Shown here: positions 5,580 through 10,432 of the stretch, piece by piece
Position numbering within the stretch: position 1 is the stretch's first letter
Layout of the letters: every line of letters starts with the position of its first letter
From: Rickettsiales bacterium
GTDB taxonomy: Bacteria > Pseudomonadota > Alphaproteobacteria > Rickettsiales > UBA1997
Assembly: GCA_947441695.1 (NCBI GenBank)
Contig: CANEUK010000030.1
Coordinates: 1-10,432 of the forward strand
DNA: 10,432 nucleotides
Direction: 5' to 3'
The notes under the pieces: generated by a model
The model's database searches: none
What the model was told of the DNA's origin: nothing
What the model saw: only the letters and a program-made list of their open reading frames with translations
Translations under genes and position numbers: made by a program

Positions 5580-7790
5580 TCATTTATATCCATGTTTGCA
5601 ATGTTCTGTGTGCTTGTGTTGCCCTACTCTTTTCGCACTAGGATTTCTTAGGTTGTTTGAACTAGGAACTTTGTTATTAGGTTTGAATAACGCTTCAAAA
5701 CCACCACAATAAATCGCTTTGTCTTCTTTGTCTTCTTTCTCTTCTTTTTTTTCTTCTTCTTTTTTTTCTTCTTCTTTCTCTTCTTTTTTTTCTTCTGGCA
5801 ATTCGGTTTGAGTTGATTTGTCAGTCAAAAATTCGGTTTGAGTTGATTTGTCAGTCAAATTTGAAGCAAGTTTAGTATCAACAAAAACATCTTCATTATC
5901 TGATTCTGAAGCAACAGTAACAGCGGGAGCGGGATTATTTTCTCCAAACCAACCGCCAATTGTTGCTTTGGTTGCCTCAATATAAGAGCTTGTTAAATCG
6001 GCAGCGTAAGCCAGACAATTTGCTGGCGCGTGATGAATACCCTCAAACATTTTTGAACCCATTTTCGCATAAGCTGCAAAAGGCGCTATCGCTATTCCTA
6101 AATGAGTGGAATTTTCAGCCAGATTAAATCCAGCAAAAAAATTTTTGAAAGATTCAGTTATTTCAGCCCCTCCTCCCATGTTTTGATACATTTGATCGAG
6201 ATGAAGCCACTCAAAAAGATGATCGGGAAAATTTGTAACATAATCAGAATAAACCTCTTCTTCGCCAGTTACCGCTTTATAAATTGCGCTTGCTGAATAT
6301 AAGGCTCCAATAACCGTAGCCGCTAAAAAAACTTGCTGACCCGTTGGCATATGAGGCAAAGATTCTTTTATTCTTTCCTCAAAAGAAACTAAGCTATTGT
6401 AAGATCTGCAATAAAATGCCGCGATCTTTGCTTCTTTTGTGGGTTCGGCGAGTAAAATTGCATCGCGGGCAAAATGATCGCAAAATTCATGCAAAAATTG
6501 CTTAGTTCCGCTACCTGGGTTTTTATTTTTGTACACTTCAGAATAAGCTTTAATCATCTCAAAGCTATCGCGCAAAGTTTGTCCAAAATCCTCTTGAAAC
6601 AATTTATTTATCTGAGCTGGGTTTTCTTCTAATTCAGCAATCAAGGACTCTAATCTACTTTTTAAATTCTTTTCTAAATCATTATCTTGGTAGGCAAGCT
6701 GATATTTTTTTAGACCGATCCACATTCCATCTTCATTTATCAAAGATTGGGAGCGTTCTAAAATATTAATTGTTGTGTCAAGATCTTCTTTTGTGAAAGA
6801 AGAGGAAATATCTTCATCTTCTTTTGCGGTGCCGAAGGAAAGTCCAGAGTCAGATTCTTTCTCATCAGATTCTCTTCTGTTTTGAGTAGCTGCTTCTATA
6901 TCTTCTAGCTGCATTCCCCAATCGTCCAGATTAGCTATTTCTCTTTGAGGAGCAGCATTTTCTGATCTAAAACAATCATAAATAGGCTTCATCAGTTTTG
7001 AATAACCTAAATCATAAGCCGCAACAGTTGTAAAAGCTGGCGCCGCTAAAATAAATGAGTGAGACAAATTTTCTAAAACGCCATTTACTAAAACAAAAAA
7101 TGCCGCCGCTTCTGTTGAAGCACCAATATTATCGCGTAAAATATCGGCACTTTTTTGATTACCGCAAGATCGCAAAACCATTTGCGCCGTTCCCAAAGTT
7201 AGTCCAGCAACCGCAAGAGTTGGGGCTGTTTTGTAAAGTGATCCAGCAACTTCAATTAAAGGATCCGTCGCATCCTTAAAGACCAAATCCACCAACTTTC
7301 CAGCTTTTGATAAAGCCGTTTCTTGACTTTTCCATATCACATCAGCTTTGGCGAAAGTGCTACTAAGATTAAATTTCTTCACCAAATATTTTTTAGCATT
7401 TGGCATTGAAACGGTTTCGCCATCAATTTCTTTACCCGCAAGGGAATCTGAAATTTTAAAATGTTTATTAAAATCAGAGGTTCTTTGCGACACAAAATCA
7501 TTGCCGCCACTTAATTGATCTTGAGCTTTTTGTACTGCGGCAAGAGTAAAAAGATGGTCGCGATGTTCCTGATTTTTAACATCAAAATCTTCGTCAAAAA
7601 CTGTTGCAATTGCCTCGCGAATCTTTTTTTGAGCAATTGAAAAATTTCCCGCCATGTGAAAATGCTCTTCACCTTGTCCGTGAACATGACCGCAAGAAGT
7701 TTGAGAAAAGTTACTATCCAGCGCTTGCCAGAAAGCATTGGATGAATTGACTATTGTCAATTCAGCCTGCATTAATTCTTTTAGGTTCAT
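5580..7790 (-). CDS. Large unrecognised protein with His/Cys termini, tandem KSTQT motifs and Glu/Lys-rich helix
   Basis: I do not recognise this 736-residue protein. In order it shows: a His/Cys cluster at 33-45 (Cys33, His35, His37, Glu41, Glu42, His43, His45); a mixed helical region; hydrophobic stretches at about 188-206, 226-260, 486-505 and 562-575, which could be membrane or buried helices; an acidic Ser/Glu-rich linker (about 290-335); a helical region 335-480; two tandem copies of (L)TDKSTQTE at 646-653 and 656-663; a Glu/Lys-rich stretch 666-691 likely to form a single alpha helix; and a basic tail with His725, His727, His730, Cys731 and His733. No signal peptide is visible. The ATG lies 5 nt after the TonB-dependent receptor stop, so translation is probably coupled and the protein likely works with that receptor. 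The His/Cys ends suggest metal binding. KSTQT matches the eukaryotic LC8-binding motif. Arg codons are a mix of CGC and AGA. Function is unknown; a metal-handling membrane-associated protein or a host-directed effector are the main options. Confidence 0.9.
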   Translation of the reverse strand: MNLKELMQAELTIVNSSNAFWQALDSNFSQTSCGHVHGQGEEHFHMAGNFSIAQKKIREAIATVFDEDFDVKNQEHRDHLFTLAAVQKAQDQLSGGNDFVSQRTSDFNKHFKISDSLAGKEIDGETVSMPNAKKYLVKKFNLSSTFAKADVIWKSQETALSKAGKLVDLVFKDATDPLIEVAGSLYKTAPTLAVAGLTLGTAQMVLRSCGNQKSADILRDNIGASTEAAAFFVLVNGVLENLSHSFILAAPAFTTVAAYDLGYSKLMKPIYDCFRSENAAPQREIANLDDWGMQLEDIEAATQNRRESDEKESDSGLSFGTAKEDEDISSSFTKEDLDTTINILERSQSLINEDGMWIGLKKYQLAYQDNDLEKNLKSRLESLIAELEENPAQINKLFQEDFGQTLRDSFEMIKAYSEVYKNKNPGSGTKQFLHEFCDHFARDAILLAEPTKEAKIAAFYCRSYNSLVSFEERIKESLPHMPTGQQVFLAATVIGALYSASAIYKAVTGEEEVYSDYVTNFPDHLFEWLHLDQMYQNMGGGAEITESFKNFFAGFNLAENSTHLGIAIAPFAAYAKMGSKMFEGIHHAPANCLAYAADLTSSYIEATKATIGGWFGENNPAPAVTVASESDNEDVFVDTKLASNLTDKSTQTEFLTDKSTQTELPEEKKEEKEEEKKEEEKKEEKEDKEDKAIYCGGFEALFKPNNKVPSSNNLRNPSAKRVGQHKHTEHCKHGYK
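5731..5796. other. 66-nt pure pyrimidine tract (purine on coding strand) with three 8-nt homopolymers
   Basis: The plus strand has only C and T from 5731 to 5796, including T8 runs at 5745-5752, 5760-5767 and 5784-5791. On the coding (minus) strand these are A8 runs flanked by G that encode E-K-K-E. The tract specifies the Glu/Lys-rich helix of the 736-residue protein. Such tracts can form triplex DNA, and A8 runs are prone to slippage; a one-base change would alter the His/Cys C-terminus. Confidence 0.85.
5800..5859 (-). repeat. Perfect 30-bp tandem repeat, two copies, in frame
   Basis: Bases 5800-5829 and 5830-5859 are identical. Each unit encodes ten residues including TDKSTQTE, so the product carries the motif twice at ten-residue spacing (residues 647-653 and 657-663). 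The perfect nucleotide identity means the duplication is recent or is kept homogeneous. Confidence 0.95.
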
Positions 7791-7795
7791 TTTAC

Positions 7796-9877
7796 TTAAA
7801 ATAATTTAACAGCCATTAAATAAACCGTGCGACGCGGGCCATATTGCGAGGCGCCAATTCCAATTCCAGAACCGTTGCTGATTTGATAAACTTCGTCAAA
7901 CATATTTACCAAAGAAAGTCTTAGGTTAACTTTTCCTGCCGCACCAAAATTTACATCACGCGAAATATGTCCATTAACCTGAAGATATGCTGGCATTGTG
8001 TTTAGATTATTATCACCGGTGCGCAAACCCGAACCATAAATTGCGTCTGCGCTATATTTTGTTCCTGAAAATAAATAAGATAAACCGCCCGAAATTGTGT
8101 AAGTTTGGCTATGATCGAGCGTGATTTTATTTTTTGAAATATAATCAAGCTCGTCAGAGTCGTGAATATATTGACCCGACACAATATTTTTTCCCCAAGC
8201 ATTTTGCGCTGCAAAATTAAAATAAGAGTCAAAATTTTCTTTTTTATAATCGGCCTTAAATTCAACGCCATAAGCCTTTCCGCGCTGGTAATTAAAAGGT
8301 GTGAAAATTAATGAATTACCAAATTGATGCTCATCTAAAAGATTTTTTATTTCTTTATAATAGCCATCCAGCGCCAAAGTTAAATGGGGCGAAACTTGGT
8401 GCGAAATTCCCACGTCGTAATAGTTGGTGCGTTCTGCCTTAACTTTATCGTTTTTAGCACTTTCTGATTCGTTGCTCGTGCCGTTAAATTTAGCGCGCGT
8501 GGTTGCAGAAATTGCCGCAACTGGCGGCGGCGTGAAATAACGCGCGAAACCAGCGTGAATTTTGGTTTTTTTGCTTAAATCGTAAAGCGCACCAAAACGC
8601 GGGCTTAATTGGCTTTCATTTACAAAAGCTCGTGAGGCGTCAAAACGCGCGCCATAATTGATTGTAAGCTTATTAATTCCTTTAAATTCGTTTTGTAAAT
8701 ATCCACCAAAAAGCTGTGAATTTTTGGTTGAACTTTCGTCAATTTTAAATGGCGTGTTTGATGAATCTTGTTCGCCATTTTCATCGAGAGCAAAAACCCA
8801 ATTTTTAGTGCCGCTTTTAACTTGATCGTTGCTGGCAAAAAAACCCGAACGAAGCGTGTTATTTTCGTTGAGCGCGTAACTAAAATCGCCTTGAACGCCA
8901 TTAGCAAAACTGCTACGATCTAAAGTCGAAGCAATTCCGTTAAATACCAAATCGCCCGCAAAATCTGGTTTATATTTTAAGTTGCCATAACGGCTAAAAA
9001 GTGAAATTTGATAATCAACTTCTGTATCGCTAACTCCTTGCAAAGAAGCGATTGCAAAGCGATTTGACTCGATTTGTTTTTGATTCAAATTTGAAGAGGA
9101 AATATTGCTAAAACCGTTCAATTCAAAATCTGCTTTTTGATTTGGATTATTAGGAATTTCAAACCGATTGGTTGAGTTTGAAACAATCACATTGAGGCGC
9201 TTGCCCGCATCGATTAAATAAGAAAAATAGCCAAAAAGCTTGTCTTGGGTCGTGTCGTTGTGATTTGGTTTTTTTGCAGCGGTTGAATTTTCTAGTCCGC
9301 GCGCGCTACTTAAAAAACTGGCATTAAGATAATAATTCAAATTACCCGAAGCGCCGCTTACTTGTTGGTTCAAGCCCAAAGTATCGTTGCCGCCCATTGT
9401 TATTTCTGATCTGGCACCTTTGTTAAATGCGCCGCTTTTGGTTTTTATGTCAACCACGCCCGCAGTTCTAAAGCCATATTGCGCGGGCATTGCGCCAGTC
9501 AAAAACTCAATTTTATCAGCAAAATGCGTATCGAGCGACTGACCAAAACCGCCGACGCCGTCGGGCAACATCACGCCATTGATTCGATATTGAACGTTAG
9601 AATGATCGCCGCGCACAAAAAGTTGTCCTTGCGAACCCTGAACCACCGACGGCGCGCGCAATAAAACTTGGTTTAATTGCGTTGCCTGACCTTGCGGCAA
9701 ATTCTCAATATCTTTTTGATTAAAAGAAAATGAACTTCCTCCTGTTACGGGCGAAAGATTATTGCGGGAATTATCGAGTTTTTTTGCGGTGATTTCATAG
9801 TTCCAAACATCATCGGAAGCAAATGCTGTGGCGGCTAAAAAGCCAAAAAACAGGGCAAGAATAAGTGATTTTTTCAT
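7796..9877 (-). CDS. TonB-dependent outer-membrane receptor
   Basis: This receptor would take up a scarce ligand such as a metal chelate across the outer membrane, using energy from TonB-ExbB-ExbD. It has 693 residues, typical for the family. A signal peptide is clear: Lys2-Lys3, a hydrophobic core and AFA before Ser21. A TonB-box-like stretch (YEITA, 27-31) follows. The plug domain (about 45-150) has LFVRGDHSNVQYRINGV-type sequence at 86-102 and YGFRTAGVVDIKTKSG at 134-149. The rest is a beta barrel with alternating aromatic residues that ends in VKLF, the terminal Phe expected for BAM recognition. The substrate is not evident; no His-rich loop of the ZnuD type is seen. The DUF2946-like gene upstream, a family often found near metal-related receptors, and the His/Cys-ended protein downstream hint at metal uptake. 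The intergenic hairpin upstream may adjust its expression. Confidence 0.95.
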   Translation of the reverse strand: MKKSLILALFFGFLAATAFASDDVWNYEITAKKLDNSRNNLSPVTGGSSFSFNQKDIENLPQGQATQLNQVLLRAPSVVQGSQGQLFVRGDHSNVQYRINGVMLPDGVGGFGQSLDTHFADKIEFLTGAMPAQYGFRTAGVVDIKTKSGAFNKGARSEITMGGNDTLGLNQQVSGASGNLNYYLNASFLSSARGLENSTAAKKPNHNDTTQDKLFGYFSYLIDAGKRLNVIVSNSTNRFEIPNNPNQKADFELNGFSNISSSNLNQKQIESNRFAIASLQGVSDTEVDYQISLFSRYGNLKYKPDFAGDLVFNGIASTLDRSSFANGVQGDFSYALNENNTLRSGFFASNDQVKSGTKNWVFALDENGEQDSSNTPFKIDESSTKNSQLFGGYLQNEFKGINKLTINYGARFDASRAFVNESQLSPRFGALYDLSKKTKIHAGFARYFTPPPVAAISATTRAKFNGTSNESESAKNDKVKAERTNYYDVGISHQVSPHLTLALDGYYKEIKNLLDEHQFGNSLIFTPFNYQRGKAYGVEFKADYKKENFDSYFNFAAQNAWGKNIVSGQYIHDSDELDYISKNKITLDHSQTYTISGGLSYLFSGTKYSADAIYGSGLRTGDNNLNTMPAYLQVNGHISRDVNFGAAGKVNLRLSLVNMFDEVYQISNGSGIGIGASQYGPRRTVYLMAVKLF

Positions 9878-9880
9878 GAG

Positions 9881-9961
9881 TTATTTCTTAATAAATTTAA
9901 ATAGAAAATCTCGCGAGCAAAAAGGTCGCTAAGATTTATTTTGATTTTATTTAAGAAATAA
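9881..9961 (-). promoter_or_regulatory. Nested inverted repeats before the receptor gene
   Basis: An 11-bp perfect inverted repeat, TTATTTCTTAA (9881-9891) and TTAAGAAATAA (9951-9961), joins the receptor's ribosome-site region to the stop codon of the upstream gene. Inside it lies a second hairpin: AAATCT (9906-9911) with AGATTT (9932-9937), and GCGA (9913-9916) with TCGC (9926-9929). On the transcript the outer pairing would cover the initiation region of the receptor mRNA. This could be an attenuator, a differential-expression hairpin or a weak terminator. AT-richness makes chance pairing possible. Confidence 0.4.
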
Positions 9962-10421
9962 CCGGCGGAGCGCGGGAAGATTTTGAAGAAAAGAGATAAG
10001 AAAGTTTTACGCGATCAAAATAGCGTAGCGCAAAAATTAGATAAAACATTGCGGTAGAAAAAACCAAATTTGGTGCCAAAAAAATTTGATTTTGAAAATT
10101 TAAAACAGCGCACAAAAAGCAGCTTTCAGGATTTTGATCGGAAGATTTTTTGTTGGCAAAAGCTATTTTTTCAAAAAAACTTTTTTGAAAAGAATCAATT
10201 TTTAGCGAACTAACTTTTGATGAAAAAGTTTTGCAATGTGAAAAACTATGAAAAACCGCAAAGCTACTGCCCAAAACCAGCAAAGCGACCAACAAGGCGA
10301 GAAAAAACCTAGAAATTTTTAATTGAACTATCGATTTAAACACTGATTTAACTTCGAAAAAATAATATTTTGCCGCAAGAAATTGGATTACGAAAACTAT
10401 CTTTTCAATAGGTTTTTGCAT
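9951..10421 (-). CDS. DUF2946-like small membrane protein with HxxxHC and CxxC
   Basis: This 156-residue product has a hydrophobic segment at about 39-56, likely a signal anchor, directly followed by HSFSHC (His58, His62, Cys63). Next come a polar stretch (64-98), a CFLC motif (Cys101, Cys104), a second hydrophobic segment at about 115-132, and the tail SSRAPP near the C-terminus. A membrane segment, His and Cys-x2-Cys in the exported part, and a terminal RAPP are the layout of DUF2946-type proteins, which are commonly found beside TonB-dependent receptors and copper-related genes. The role is not established; metal sensing or delivery is inferred. The segment before residue 30 is longer than usual, and the true start could be a non-ATG codon downstream. 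The stop is 73 nt before the receptor start. The promoter would be outside the window. Confidence 0.7.
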   Translation of the reverse strand: MQKPIEKIVFVIQFLAAKYYFFEVKSVFKSIVQLKISRFFLALLVALLVLGSSFAVFHSFSHCKTFSSKVSSLKIDSFQKSFFEKIAFANKKSSDQNPESCFLCAVLNFQNQIFLAPNLVFSTAMFYLIFALRYFDRVKLSYLFSSKSSRAPPVIS

Positions 10422-10432
10422 ACCGTTAGCTT

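Noticed and set aside
5800..5859. 30-bp direct repeats as a possible CRISPR remnant
   Set aside because: There are only two copies, directly adjacent with no spacers, and they are in frame inside a coding sequence.
7796..9877. Assigning the receptor a named substrate (zinc, cobalamin, iron siderophore)
   Set aside because: No substrate-specific motif, His-rich loop or upstream riboswitch or metal operator is visible; only the general receptor class is supported.

Overview
The window is AT-rich with coherent bacterial gene structure. It most likely comes from a low-GC alphaproteobacterium, possibly a host-associated one. The main pointers are a 60-residue protein with the alphaproteobacterial/mitochondrial SDHAF4 (DUF1674) C-terminal signature, a malic enzyme fused to a phosphotransacetylase domain, and an AmiD-type amidase. 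The taxon is an inference. No rRNA, tRNA, IS element or CRISPR array is visible.

Left block (1-1328): accessory-looking DNA. It holds the 3' end of a cut-off gene, then 8 nt later a HEPN-type protein with an R-x4-H motif (192-809). A convergent unrecognised helical protein (795-1328, minus) overlaps it by 15 bp. All four arginines of the HEPN-like gene use AGA/AGG, whereas the core genes to the right favour CGC.

Middle block (1508-5349): housekeeping functions. An N-acetylmuramoyl-L-alanine amidase (minus) is divergent from maeB (plus). maeB is followed closely by a Ser/Gly-rich 139-residue protein of unknown function and the SDHAF4-like protein. These three plus-strand genes look like one operon touching the TCA cycle (malate to pyruvate, succinate dehydrogenase assembly). 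A 230-bp convergent gap (5350-5579) is full of hairpins and probably terminates transcription from both sides.

Right block (5580-10421, minus): an apparent operon, read from right to left. It encodes a small DUF2946-like membrane protein with HxxxHC and CxxC motifs, a TonB-dependent outer-membrane receptor, and a 736-residue protein starting 5 nt after the receptor stop. The 736-residue protein is the most striking item. It has His/Cys clusters at both ends, a Glu/Lys-rich stretch encoded by a 66-nt pure purine/pyrimidine tract, and two tandem copies of DKSTQTE. DKSTQT matches the eukaryotic dynein light chain LC8 (DYNLL) recognition motif KxTQT. The context suggests metal or metallophore handling at the cell surface. 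The LC8 motif suggests, as a testable hypothesis, contact with a eukaryotic host's LC8 hub protein.
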